A DNA stretch of 64,000 bases from positions 1,995,571-2,059,570 of the forward strand of contig NW_006500178.1 of NCBI RefSeq assembly GCF_000471905.2, given 5' to 3'. Below are positions 11,826 to 22,616 of the stretch, one piece after another. Each line of letters opens with the position of its first letter. Positions within the stretch are counted from its first letter, which is position 1. The position numbers and the translations under genes were made by a program. The stretch comes from Amborella trichopoda. Taxonomy: Eukaryota > Streptophyta > Magnoliopsida > Amborellales > Amborellaceae. The notes beneath the pieces are model-generated. The model searched no databases. It was given only the letters and a program-made list of their open reading frames with translations, and had not been told where the DNA came from.

Positions 11826-13088
11826 TCAGAAGAATGCTCTGCTTCCATAAAACACCCTAGAACCAGTGGTCTTAGAAGCCTGCAACTTCTTAATGGAGCT
11901 CAAATCAGTGCCATCAGAGCTGCTTCCCCCATTTTTAATATCCATAGGGAGCTTCATCTTTTCAAGTGACTCTGTAGATTGTTGCACACTCCTCATATAC
12001 ATTTCAACTATGTCCTGTTGCACAACTGGCTGCTCTGGCTCAAGATTTATGGCAAACACAGGTAGGTCAATGGGTTTCTTAGGTACCTCCCCTGAGAAAT
12101 TGGTCTCCAAATTAGTAGCATCCTTGCTTTTCTCTTCATTTGTCTGAGAAGATAAATGCTCACAACTCTGAGATCCCAAAACCCCAGAAATATCATTGGA
12201 TGATTGAGAGTTACTGGAAATTGGGGGAGATTCTTTCGCTGCATCTTTCCTTGATGAAGAATATACACTGCTCGAGAAGCTTTCTTCAACACTTGAATCC
12301 CTACTAGAAGATATCAGGGGACTCTCAACAGTTGTTGTCACCAAGCTTTCAGGCTTTTGGGGTTCTAGATTGCAGGCAATTTCAAAGTACTCGGTAACCA
12401 TTCGATCATTTTCATTCACAACCTGGGGATCGGGGAATTCAATCTTACTGTATTCACTAGGGACTGAAGCATCAACTTCCAAATCCAGTAAATTGGCATC
12501 TGAACCACTAGTTAGAGGATTGGATGCTTGACCAGAACTTATGACACTCGCATCTGATAAAACCCCATTAAAACAGAGCGATAACTGAATAAACCCAGCA
12601 GGAGAGTGGAAGAGATCAGTAGAAGAAAGAGAAAATTCTTGAGTGACTCTCCCTTTCCCTGCTACCATCGAGAGGGGAACCAATACAAATCCAAGTAACT
12701 GATCTTCCAAGAAGTTCTTAGCTCTACTCAGCATCCATACTTCACATTTGAGAGAAGAATCAGAGTTTTGAACATTGAGTTGCAGGGTTTCATTGAAGAC
12801 TGGATTCTTGCCACCCCCATTAACGATCTGGGTTGATACAGAGACTTCAGGGGCAGAAGCGAGCGAGAGCTTCGCATACACATCTTGCTTGTGATAGATG
12901 CATATGTTATGGATATCTCTAGCATGGTGAATGTAAACCTGAAGAACAATGGAATTCTCACGATTAACCACCATAGTCTCTCTCTTCTGATCACCATTCT
13001 CAGAGAAACTCTTGGAATTTTGATGACTCAGTTTAAGGCCCCCTCTCTCAGATTCAGCATCGGTAGGAAAAACCCGAAGACAATCCAT
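11826..13088 (-). CDS. C2-domain (Ca2+-dependent lipid-binding, CaLB-like) protein
   Basis: Uninterrupted 420-codon frame, stop TGA at 11826-11828. The first ATG on the minus strand is at 13088 (MDCLRVFPTD); the frame stays open upstream, but only through non-ATG codons. Residues about 48-175 form one C2 domain: strand VLQVYIHHARDI, loop HKQDVYAKL, KNPVFNETLQLNV, LKCEVWML and the DQLLGFVLVPL block. Several acidic residues usual in calcium loops are not obvious (D69 and D129 are visible), so calcium dependence is uncertain. A serine-rich, disordered-looking middle follows (about 185-340), then a conserved-looking tail ending SRVFYGSRAFF. Layout and tail match a plant family annotated in Arabidopsis as CaLB-domain proteins. 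The role is likely peripheral membrane or lipid binding; the pathway is unknown. No transmembrane segment or signal peptide is seen. The coding part has no intron. It is the only intact host gene in the window. Confidence 0.88.
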   Translation of the reverse strand: MDCLRVFPTDAESERGGLKLSHQNSKSFSENGDQKRETMVVNRENSIVLQVYIHHARDIHNICIYHKQDVYAKLSLASAPEVSVSTQIVNGGGKNPVFNETLQLNVQNSDSSLKCEVWMLSRAKNFLEDQLLGFVLVPLSMVAGKGRVTQEFSLSSTDLFHSPAGFIQLSLCFNGVLSDASVISSGQASNPLTSGSDANLLDLEVDASVPSEYSKIEFPDPQVVNENDRMVTEYFEIACNLEPQKPESLVTTTVESPLISSSRDSSVEESFSSSVYSSSRKDAAKESPPISSNSQSSNDISGVLGSQSCEHLSSQTNEEKSKDATNLETNFSGEVPKKPIDLPVFAINLEPEQPVVQQDIVEMYMRSVQQSTESLEKMKLPMDIKNGGSSSDGTDLSSIKKLQASKTTGSRVFYGSRAFF

Positions 13089-13108
13089 GACAAAGGAAGA
13101 AGATATCA

Positions 13109-13438
13109 CTCAATTAAAGCAAGTTTAGAGGTATTTGAAGAAAACCCCAATCTCAAATAAGAAATGTTTGAAGATAACACTTCCGAAGATCTAGACTTTA
13201 CTTCAAACACTGACAAACACTTGAAAACGGGTTTTTGAAAACTGAAATGCAAGTTGAGAGTGTTTCAAAAAGGATCCACCTTTCAAATTGCAAAAATATT
13301 CAATACAAAAGCTAAAAGCAACAAAGCAGAGCTTCAAGTAGTAGAATAATCCCAAAAATCAAAATCTGTCATGAACTAGTAACCATCTGAAAGAAACCCA
13401 GTATTCAAATTGAAAAGAGATACTCATGAAACAGTTAC
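13109..13438 (-). other. Candidate intron in the 5' leader of the C2-domain gene
   Basis: On the minus strand a good donor (CAAAG|GTAACTG) lies at 13438, and an acceptor candidate (TTAATTGAG|TGATATC) lies at 13109, about 20 bases upstream of the ATG. The interval is AT-rich, as plant introns are. Other AG acceptors nearby are possible. Confidence 0.45.
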
Positions 13439-13454
13439 CTTTGAAAGTTTGGGG

Positions 13455-13535
13455 TTAAATTTGATAGACTAATCCCATGACCCAATACCCAAAACCCATG
13501 AAGAGCATCCAATACCCAAAACCCATGAAGAGCAT
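13455..13535 (-). other. Possible upstream ORF (26 codons) in the leader
   Basis: ATG at 13535 opens MLFMGFGYW repeated twice, followed by VMGLVYQI and a stop at 13455, about 17 bases before the candidate splice donor. The repeat in the peptide comes from a 27-bp tandem duplication in the DNA. If this stretch is in the mature leader, the uORF could lower translation of the C2 protein. Whether it is transcribed is inference. Confidence 0.35.
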
Positions 13536-13540
13536 CCAAT
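13482..13540. repeat. 27-bp tandem duplication
   Basis: Two adjacent near-identical copies of a unit with the wording aatacccaaaacccatgaag. It lies in the putative leader of the C2 gene. Confidence 0.9.
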
Positions 13541-13985
13541 AAAAAGACCAGAACCCCAAACAAACCACAAAAGGAAGCGACCAAAACCCTAAATTTCCCC
13601 CAAATCCACCCCACTTGCAGACACGAACGGAATCCAATAAAGCTTTAACAGAAAAGAAAAATCAACATGACTACCAGAATCTGAGGAGAAAAAGGAAAGG
13701 AAATGGCACAATAACCCAAATATTTTCCACAAAGTCAAAATATCACTCTAACCCAACACTCCAGCACAAATCCCAAGAGCCCAGGCCTGAAGCTCAGCAG
13801 AGTTGCAGAGCAAGAAATAATGGAAAGATGAAATATTAAAATGGCTTGAGAGTAATAAAGAACTGGAAAAAAGAGAGTTGGGTTTTCTTGCCCGGTATCA
13901 AGAGTCAAGTGGCTGCTGTCTGGGTCTCAGAACTGGGCTTATCCACAGTTAGAGAGAGAGAGAAAATGAGGAGAGAGAGAGAGAG

Positions 13986-14380
13986 CACGCGCCCGTGAAT
14001 GAATGTTCAGAAAATTCAGGAGCACTCACCTTGATTTTCTGTCTGTATCTGGACAGAAAAAAAGAAGGCCGACCTAACTAGCCTCAACTTTTACTAAATA
14101 ACCATTTCGTCTCTCGCTAATCTTTGCCATCCTCAACTTCCCAAATGACCATTTTACTCCCCCTCTCTATTCGCCCTATAAACATTGAGGAATATATTTA
14201 GGACATGGTTTATATGACTCCGGAGACTCATGTATTTACATGAGTCCTCCATCCAAAATTGTTAGATTTTAGATCCTATGATTTGAGAATCTGTATCATG
14301 ACGAATATGAATATAAAAAAGTCATTTTAAAAGTAAATTAATAGTTTTTAATGTATTATTTCAACTGTTGTTTTATGGGT
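13986..14380. other. Upstream region of the C2-domain gene, no further gene
   Basis: Contains the probable promoter of the minus-strand gene. Nothing else recognisable. Confidence 0.35.
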
Positions 14381-14384
14381 GGTG

Positions 14385-14500
14385 GGACCACCACCTATTT
14401 ACAAATTACGGCCACCTCTAAGATGGATGTTAGATTTGTCAAGGGGACGCACATGTAGAATTGCATCCCTCATGTATGCCACACTTTTAGATGTATATAA
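14385..14500. repeat. Fragment of MITE family C
   Basis: Contains the cctctaagatggatgt and gacgcacatgtagaattgc wording that marks family C. Only a part is present. Confidence 0.4.
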
Positions 14501-14855
14501 GGCTTAGGCTTTATCATAAAAAGTAAAGCTGCATCTGTGTCCCATGGAGAAAACGTAGTTCGAGCACGGGAAAGTTTTGAAATTGATTATCCTGTTTATT
14601 ACATCATTGATCCAAAAAGAAATGAATTTCAAGTATTAAAATAATTGTAATTTGTTATACATTAGGTGGGCTGTTTATTTTCCAGTGTTTGCATATCCAC
14701 TATAGTTATACTATTTTTCATGCTTGGAGTTTCATAATTAGGAGCTGAGTTAGATTTCTGTCATAGGGTTTCCTGCATCAGACCTGCAATTTTGGGAGAA
14801 GTTTTGAGGGTGGCTTTACTTTCTAACATAAAGCCTAAGCCTTGTTAACCGCACC

Positions 14856-15031
14856 TAGGGTGGCAATCGAGGCAGGTCGACCCCATTCAAGTCCAAGTTT
14901 TAGGCCCTGTGACCAAAATCCTAGACCAGATTTGTATTTAGGTTCGGTTTCAAAACCCTAGAAACGAGTTCCGTCCGGGTCGGATCTAGGTCCGAGTCAG
15001 CCCAGACCGAACCCGACCATTACCACCCCTA
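14856..15031. mobile_element. hAT-type MITE with perfect 8-bp target duplication
   Basis: Terminal inverted repeats tagggtggcaat and attaccacccta-like, flanked on both sides by accgcacc (14848-14855 and 15032-15039). A perfect 8-bp duplication and TAGGG-type ends are the marks of a hAT insertion. 176 bp, non-coding, and the best preserved of three in this area. Confidence 0.85.
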
Positions 15032-15139
15032 ACCGCACCCTTACAAAATAGAATGGCAAATCTCCATCATCAAACCTCCCTCACATAAGAAATACTGTTA
15101 TTTATACCAAACTACATGTAGTGTCTTATCCAATCCATG

Positions 15140-16120
15140 TCGTCAATTTAAGGAGCTCCATAATCTAGCATCTTCATTCAAGCCTGAAATGTTTTTCCTC
15201 ATAAGCTATAATGTTTCTTTGTCCCTTGTTGCCCCTGGAAGAAGCTTGTCACACTTTCTACTTGAGCAGTAATGGTGTAAGACGAAGAGAGATCCAGAAA
15301 TTGTTTTTGTTGAATGTGTAGAGCGCTAGAGAGAGAGAATCTCCCTGTGTATGTCTTGATGTGTGCCATGTGGTGAGAGAAGCCGAGTGAAGCAAAAAAA
15401 GAGGAGAGTGAGAGTTAGGTCTGAAACCCCAGCATTAACGTTTGTCCTCTTTCTCTCTCCTTGAATTATGGCCACAAGGCAACCACCAGCAAGCCTGTGA
15501 ACACACTCCTTCAAGTTCAAAAATAGGTCTCAAGGGATTCATAACCATCAAATGGGGGTGACAATGGATCCGGATCCAACCCGGCACCCGATCCTGGTTT
15601 AGGTATGGATTCAGAAATTAGACTTGACAGGTCGTATTCGGGTCCAAATCTTGGATCTGAATACTATTCGAGTCTGGGTCTTGAGTCCTGTAATGCTCTT
15701 CGGGTCCTAATATATGAAATATATTTAAGTATAATTAAATGCATGGATATTTTAAAATTTTTGAGTTGGATCTAGTTGGGTCTAGGTACCACATTATATT
15801 TTCAAATCTGGGTCCAGGTCGTGATTTGGGTTTGATTCCAATGAATTTAGGTCCAGTCGAGTTTGGGGCTGGACCCCGACCCAACCTGACCCATTGCCAC
15901 CCATAGCCAGAGCTCCTAAGCCTCAGAGACACTAGACATGTTTCCTAATAAAGCAAATTGGGTGACCTCCCCTCAATTATTGTGTGATCAAGGCTTCTCA
16001 TCTTCTAAAATACCTACTTTTGATTAACAACAAATGAGTGTTGGAACTTTTCTCCCATATTTTAAAGGAAATTTATCAAAGTATTCATAAGTGATGAATT
16101 ATTTAGTATCCTAGTCAAGC
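15140..16120 (+). repeat. Unnamed dispersed repeat, copy 1
   Basis: Shares blocks with copies at about 16680-17000 and 19210-19760: gagagagaatctc-like text, aaggaattcat, catcaaatg, agacattaaacatgtttc and ttatggagtgatcaa. A hAT-like MITE sits inside it (15553-15904). It could be an LTR or a non-autonomous element; termini not found. Confidence 0.5.
15553..15904. mobile_element. hAT-like MITE inside a dispersed repeat
   Basis: Ends gggggtgacaatgg and ccattgccaccc are inverted repeats of the same type as the MITE at 14856. The GC-rich terminal thirds (ggtccag/cccgacc wording) flank an AT-rich centre. No clean target duplication. Confidence 0.6.
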
Positions 16121-16217
16121 GGAAAGTCTCTCTCATCTTGGCTTCAAAAAAAAGCACGAGGAACTCCTAAATTCATTGTGCTGCCACCTTAAGGGGACAA
16201 CAACATAAACGAAAGCA

Positions 16218-16674
16218 GCGGTGGCAATGGATCTAGACCCAACCCGGGGGCGTGACGACCAGACCCGACTTGGGTCTGGGTATGGGTCCAAAACTTGGAT
16301 CCGGCAAGTCAGGCCTGGGTCCAAATTTTGGAGCCGAACATTATTCAAGTCTGGGTTTGGGTCTAGGCCCATATAGACCTGACACAAACCCAACCCGAAT
16401 AATGCTAATATTTAAATAATTTATAATATATAATATTTTAATAATATTAAAATAAATATAACTATATATTTTATTTTGATTATAATATTTAAATAATTCA
16501 TGTATAGTTAATATAATATTTTAATATTGGTAAATATATATTTTTTGATTTTTTGATTGGATCTAATTAGGTTCAAGTCCAAGTCCAAATCAGGTCCAGC
16601 TAGGTCCAGTCGGCTCCAGGTCCAATAACTTTAGATCCTGCCGGACGGGGACTCAACCCAACCCGTTGTCACCC
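16218..16674. mobile_element. hAT-like MITE, third copy
   Basis: Left end gcggtggcaatggatc, right end cccgttgtcacccctaa, inverted relative to each other, with an AT-rich centre and GC-rich flanks as in the other two. Target duplication not clear. Confidence 0.6.
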
Positions 16675-16679
16675 CTAAT

Positions 16680-17010
16680 AGCAAGCTAAAAACAGGTTCG
16701 AGGGTAGAGGGAGGGGGCTTGAGAGAGAAGGCTAAGAGATACTAAAAGTAAAGCATTGCAATGCTCAAACTCTTAACGGCTCAATGACATTAAACATGTT
16801 TCTTAATAAAGCTTATAGGATAAGCTTTTCTCAATTATGGAGTGATCAAATCTTCTCCTCTTATCTCAATAGAAAACAAATGAGTGAAGGAGATTTTCTC
16901 GGATTTTCAAGAGAGAGGAAGCATAAAGCATCGATCACCTTTTCTTGACATCGATAAATAAGAACTAGAAAGTAAGTCATTAATTCATAAAGCTTTCACT
17001 GTTAGAAGTA
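16680..17010 (+). repeat. Unnamed dispersed repeat, copy 2 (partial)
   Basis: Carries gacattaaacatgtttctta and aattatggagtgatcaaa followed by aaacaaatgagtg, matching copies 1 and 3. It directly follows the third hAT-like MITE. Confidence 0.5.
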
Positions 17011-17470
17011 AAAAAGATGGATAAAAAAAAATTGTCTGGAGATAAGGAATTTATTGATTTTCATCTCTCAATTTCATCTTTTTTCATCTCTCTATCCCTT
17101 TGTTTCGTCTTTATCTTCCTCTCTCAAATCTCAAAATAACATTTCCTTGAATTTTGTCTCTCCCGGTCTGGTCTCACGTATATGGCATTTGTTGCAATTT
17201 TTTTTTTTTCAAATGTAACTAAAAACATAATATTTTTATAGAAGAGTTGTAAAGATAGACTAATTAGATACGAGAACCATGAGCTAAGAATGTGTTTACC
17301 ATGGACAATGTTGATTTTAGAAATTGGAATATGGCTCTGAATTATCAGGGATCCAACAATGATTCTCTGAGTTTGACTAAAGCAATTCCCAAGTCCGATC
17401 GGGTGTTTGAAAAAAATTATAAAAAACATGAATTAGGTGAGCCCGAGGCAATTTTACGGTTTCACAATTC
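17011..17470. other. No gene seen
   Basis: AT-rich. A minus-strand frame at 17124-17429 shows no known domain. Confidence 0.35.
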
Positions 17471-17563
17471 ATGGCTACCCACCTCCTGACGGTCCTAATG
17501 AGGCTTAGGGAATTCCATAGCTACCCACCACCTGATGGTCCTAATCAGGCTTAGGGAATTCCA
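17471..17563. repeat. 46-bp tandem duplication
   Basis: The wording ctacccacc-cctga-ggtcctaat-aggcttagggaattcc occurs twice in direct succession with a few differences. Confidence 0.9.
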
Positions 17564-17639
17564 AGTCAAATGAGTAATTTTTGAATCATTGATGGAAAGT
17601 TCCTCAAGCTACGTCCAATCAGCAAGAGCGTGAGGATGG

Positions 17640-18415
17640 CTATGGTTTCGAAACCTTAATTGTACCAAAATACAAAAAAGATATAGGGTTGGATCGTGGT
17701 GGTAGCATTTTTTGGGTTTGGTGATAGTTAAATCACTATATTTATATATTTTTTTAAAGATTAAGGTATTATAGAAAATATAAAATTGATTTTATTGAAA
17801 AGCAAGAAAGTGATATTTTTATAAGAGAATAAATGATGATATAATACTCATCTTTTGAAAGTCACCTCTTTAGGGGTTATGGAAATGGATATCTAATAAG
17901 GAGATGGTCTCCAAGAGAGAGAAACATGACCTTTGAGAGAGGGGCGGTATTTTCATGAATTTTGAGTTGGTTAACTTTCACTTCTAGATAGAAAAACCTC
18001 TATATTGCTCTCGAGATTATCTTTCCAGTAGCGGTATTGCGGTGGAAAAAAAAATGTTGATCGACGGTGTTGCTCGGTCAGGAGGGCGGATTTAGAAGGA
18101 AAGATCGGTGATGGTCATTTATTGATGTTTAGAGATAGGTATTATCTCTTTGTAACCGAAAAACGTAATCTTCATTGTGATAATGGATTTCTAGTTGCCG
18201 AGACTGTGGATGTAGCCCTACAAGGTGAACCACGTAAACCGTGTGTTGTTGTGGTATGCTTTTTATGTTTGTTTTATTTCTCACACTCTATTTATCGTTG
18301 TATTTATCTAATTCGCATTCGACCAATTGAGTATACGATCTTGGGTAGGATCCCAGTATTTGGGATTATTGGTTCCGCAAGCTATTGGGTGCTAGAGATC
18401 CCTACAACATCCCTA
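17640..18415 (+). mobile_element. Probable Ty1/copia LTR remnant (solo)
   Basis: The stretch gtggatgtagccctacaagg followed by gaaccacgtaaaccgtgtg and a long T-rich tail matches the R/U5 part of many plant copia LTRs. It ends near ctacaaca. No coding domain follows. The left boundary is a guess. Old fossil. Confidence 0.45.
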
Positions 18416-19205
18416 TACTTAGTTACCACATTGTGGTTTTCAATCCCACAAGATTCACTGACTTTTTCGAAAAGCTAACTCAAGCCTCTCTTCCCTATTG
18501 AATTACCCAAAATAAAAGAGCAAAAAAAAAAAAAGCAAGAAAACCATACAAAAATGAGGAACTACTTTTTATTTGCATGTACCGTAGCGTAATAGCATTC
18601 TTGTCCATCAGCTCATTTTTGTATAAAGGTATTTTCCCTTTTTTTTTGTTTTGTTTTTTTTTTGCTGATTAACAGTTGGATTAAACTTTAAGGGTTTAAT
18701 GCCCCATCATATATCAAATACTTTCTTATCATCAACAGTCACTCTATGATACATATTTATATAAGTCCAGTAACTTATATTGGATTTGTAAACTTTTCTT
18801 TCATTTTTCTTCCCTAAAATTGATGCATTTCTTCCATCTCTTTCAAGTTTCAACACATTAACATGTCAAGTTGAATTTGTCATGGAACTTGTACGGTTCT
18901 GACCGTTGGTCATGCATTGTCAGGAACGAAAAAGGTGAACTGGAACCAGTACAACGCGAAATGGAGAAAAACTTCAATTAATTCATATAAAAAAAGGTAT
19001 CTGGCAGAGCCCATGGTGCTCACTATTTATCCCATAGAACACAAGCTTTCTCTACGTTTCTAACGGCAAAAGCAAGGTTTAAAAAAAGTTGATCGATGAC
19101 CCGGAATTGATCATCTAATCTTAGCAATTATAGAACTATAAAATAAAAGTGCAATACCTAAAAATAGAGCATGTGTAACACATTATGTGGGCCATCTTAT
19201 TCGTA
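18416..19205. other. No gene seen
   Basis: AT-rich non-coding sequence with poly(T)/poly(A) tracts. Confidence 0.4.
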
Positions 19206-19209
19206 GATC

Positions 19210-19760
19210 TATCAAATCAATATAATTTTTAAAAATTCAAATTTTATAATCGGTGGTAAAAATGGATTTTCAAGAAATCTAGGCTCCCAATAATGGCAGT
19301 ACATTTCAAGATGGGGTTTTGAGTGCAACTTCACTTGGAGTAATAATAGGTGTAAGGTAGAGAGCGACAAATATATAGTATTTGTTGAATATAGAGTGTC
19401 ATAGAGAGAGAATGTCAATGTCGACAGTTGTGTGTTAGTGTGAGTCATAATGTGTGGTCATGTAGAGAGAAAGAGAAAAGACAGTAAAACATAAAGAAAT
19501 TAAGATATGGGTATGCGCACGCATGCGTGGAATTTTCAGCAATGGGGACCTCAAGGTTACAACTACTGGTTGCTTTGAACAAACTCAATCAAGCTCAAAA
19601 CTAGTGCTCAAGGAATTCATGCACATCAAATGCTCTAGCTTTGAAGGGTTAGAGACATTAAACATGTTTCTTAATAAGCGTATTGGATGACCAATGTTCA
19701 ATTATGGAGTGAACCAAGGGTCTCCACTACTCAAAAAACCACTTTCAATTCTTTTATTTT
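19210..19760 (+). repeat. Unnamed dispersed repeat, copy 3
   Basis: Contains caaggaattcatgcacatca, agacattaaacatgtttctt and caattatggagtgaac in the same order as copies 1 and 2, without the MITE insertion. It therefore shows the empty form of the site. Confidence 0.5.
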
Positions 19761-20080
19761 TTAAAGAGAGTGAAAGCAAGAATAAACAGTGTTGAGATTA
19801 ATAATGTGATTTAAAAAATATTGGGGTTATATAATAAAATAAAATCTAGAAAATAGCCATAATTTTGTCCAAAATCACCAATTTTTTGTTTCCTTTTCTT
19901 TTTTTTCTTCCTTAATAGAAGTTAGATTGAGCAATTGAAACTCTAGTGGTGCCCTTATAATAATTACTTACGTCAATCTTGCAAACTAAAAATTAATATC
20001 AACTCTGTTACCTTATTTTAATCTTCAAAATTTTTCATTTCGAAGTGACTTTATATATATATATATATATATGAAAAATA

Positions 20081-20494
20081 TTTCTTAAACTACTAGTTAT
20101 CAGCTGTCAAATCTTCATCAGGTGATTCAAAATTCATATCACTATTTGAATTTTAATTTTTTTTTTAAAAATCAGATCGTAATAAACTTTGGACGTGTGT
20201 ACTAAAACATAGCGCGTACAATAAAAAGTATTTCTTAAATTATAAAATGATCGAAATACCCCTAAAAAATGATGGGGACAATTTTGTCATTTTAAATATT
20301 GAAAGTAATTGTTTTATATTTTTATATAGTACGCAATAGTGTTAGGTATATACATCCAAAATTTCATTTTAATCTGATTTATAGAAAAAAGATTAAAATA
20401 AAAATAATGATATAAATTTTGAACCACTCGATGAAAATCTAACGACTAGGAGCTAGTACCTTATACTATTCATTACTACTAGTAGCTTAGGAAA
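20081..20494. mobile_element. MITE with ACTACTAGT-type terminal inverted repeats
   Basis: Left end tttcttaaactactagt, right end actagtagcttaggaaa. The inverted match continues inward (aaatcttcatca / gattttcatcga, ttcaaaattcatatc). The right arm holds an extra insertion. A central hairpin (gatcgaaatacccc … ggggacaattttgtc) completes a fold-back layout. It is bordered on both sides by (TA)n. Confidence 0.75.
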
Positions 20495-20502
<8 letters not shown>

Positions 20503-20549
<47 letters not shown>

Positions 20550-20550
20550 T
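20503..20550. repeat. (TA)n microsatellite
   Basis: TA repeat after a short CT run. A second TA run lies at 20052-20072. Confidence 0.9.
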
Positions 20551-20555
20551 ACTAT

Positions 20556-20850
20556 GCAGCAGTCCCTTGTAAATCTAATGTCCATCTCTAAGATGGATGT
20601 CAAAGAATGTTACATTTGCTAAAAAGTTAAAACGGACGATGTATAAAATAATTAAAAAAAATATTTATATTTAAAAAAAAAATCATAATTAAAAAATAAC
20701 ATTTATATTTAAAAAAATAAAAAATCAAAATTTAGATCATTGTCATGATTGAAATAATTGAACTCTAAAAATTAGGATAAAAATACATCCTTGAGATTTA
20801 ATTTGTAAGGAGACCGCACAAGAATAGTATGAGGCGGCCGACTCATCAAG
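20556..20850. repeat. MITE family C copy
   Basis: Contains gtccatctctaagatggatg near the left and ggcggccgactcatc at the right end, the family C marks, around a very AT-rich centre. Confidence 0.5.
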
Positions 20851-21317
20851 CACTTTTCCAATAATAATTCCTATGAAGATACGTAATATCATTTGTACGG
20901 CCACATATTATGTTAATTACCCAACAGGGGGCATAATTGGAACGTATTAAAAAAAGGAGAAGAGTGATTTCCTAAAAATAAATAAATAAATAAAAAAGCA
21001 GGGCCACTCTTATCCCCCCGAGGAGTCAAACACCAGGGAGCAGCCTTTGCACGAGGCATCCACTTCCTAATACCACTATCACATAAACAACTTTAAAACT
21101 TTTAAATCTAAAACGTACAATCTAAAGTCTAAACGCAAAACTATTTATTTGTCTTTCTTAATCAAAAGAATGCCTTTTTTTATAAAATATATTTCTTAAT
21201 CAAAAGAATGTCATGCTTTATCTCATCATTTTTCAACACATGAGAGTAAAATACATTCTCACAAAACACTCCTTAATGTCAAAAGCAGTCCATTTAGGCA
21301 GCCATTTCTTTATGAAA

Positions 21318-21690
21318 AAAGTTTATATAGACCCGAAGCTCTAAACAATCAATTAGAGCCCACCTCAAAAATTTCACTACAAGAGGTTGTTTTGATGTTC
21401 AAATATCCTCAAATTGATCATCACGACATCAAAATGATATAAGGAAAGAATGGATTTTAAGTTTTGAAAGTAGTGCATCTTGTAATACATTTTTGGACCA
21501 TTAATTTCAAATTTTCATAGATCTACTCTATCTACACTATTTTTGAGGCTTTCAATTTTATAATTAGATATGAAAATATATTTTAAGGCTTTCATAAAAA
21601 TTTTTAATATTGAAACTACATTTCTCAATGCTATTTGAAGATACGCTCTACTTTGATTGTTTAGAACCTCGGCTCTATACAATATATGTT
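21318..21690 (+). repeat. MITE family A, copy 3 (GCTCTAAACAATC-type ends)
   Basis: Left end gaagctctaaacaatcaatt, right end gattgtttagaacctcggc, inverted. The family A core lies between them (tgatcatcacgacatc, gcatcttgtaatacat, catagatctactc). Confidence 0.7.
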
Positions 21691-21704
21691 AGCTATTAGA
21701 TGTA

Positions 21705-22000
21705 AAATCTACAGAGAAAAGTTTCTATGTTTCCCTAATAACATAAAACATGTATACTTCCCCCTTTATCCAGCCGTCCAATTTAGATTAAGTGAGTCAC
21801 TAACTATTTAATCTTATAGTCAATGCCTCAGAGTATTTTATTTTTTCTTGTTTTTCTAAAAACTATATAAATCTAAAATTTGGTTCGTGTCATCTCCTCA
21901 ATGGGGCACACCTAATAAAATATTAAAAAAATATTTTTGATAAAATAAAATGATTAAAATACCCTTGAAATTTTTATAAAAATTATATGCATATATCAAA
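21705..22000 (+). repeat. MITE family B, truncated copy
   Basis: Starts aaagtttctatgtttcccta and follows the family B text (atccagccgtcca, ggggcacaccta, aaaatacccttgaa), but the second half is missing. Confidence 0.6.
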
Positions 22001-22142
22001 CCCCTAAATTTTTTAAATATCATTTGCCACTTATTTCCAAACTATCTTCAATCCCTAACCACTCGTTTGGATCCTTGAAAATATCAATCCGGAATGAATA
22101 ACTAGACAGCGTGATTTCTACAATATCAATTATTAACCATGT

Positions 22143-22579
22143 TGGATTATTTGTTAGGTGAAATGAGGGCAAAAAATGGTATGATTTGCAAAAATGGATC
22201 TCGAACTATTCTTATTTTCGGCACGCAGAAGCACTATCTAAAGACGATATTTGACCCCCTTTAATATAGTATTTGATGTTCATATTATTAACCATGTTGG
22301 ATTATTTGTTAGGTGAAATGAGGGTAGAAAATGGTATGATTTGCAAAAATGGATCTCGAACTATTCTTATTTTTGGCCACGCAGGAACACTATCTAAAAA
22401 CGATATTTGACCCCCTTTAATATAGTATTTGACATTCATAAGAAGGGCAATCTGTCCTCGGGATACAGGAAAACATAAATGTTTATTATAATATTCCTAA
22501 GCTCTATGCACCGGAGCTTGGAATCCACTTATGAGACATTAGAGTCTTGTTGTATTAGAGAGAGAAAGAGACAAAATTG

Positions 22580-22616
<37 letters not shown>

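Larger units (their letters stand above)
13439..13985 (-). promoter_or_regulatory. Putative 5' leader with CT-rich tract, C2-domain gene
   Basis: Minus-strand sequence upstream of the donor site. It carries pyrimidine runs (CT repeats at about 13950-13985 when read on the minus strand), common near plant transcription starts. No clear TATA box at a fixed distance was found, so the start site is not assigned. Confidence 0.4.

Noticed and set aside
18122-18478. 118-codon frame
   Set aside because: Falls in the copia LTR-like remnant. The translation is not a known protein.
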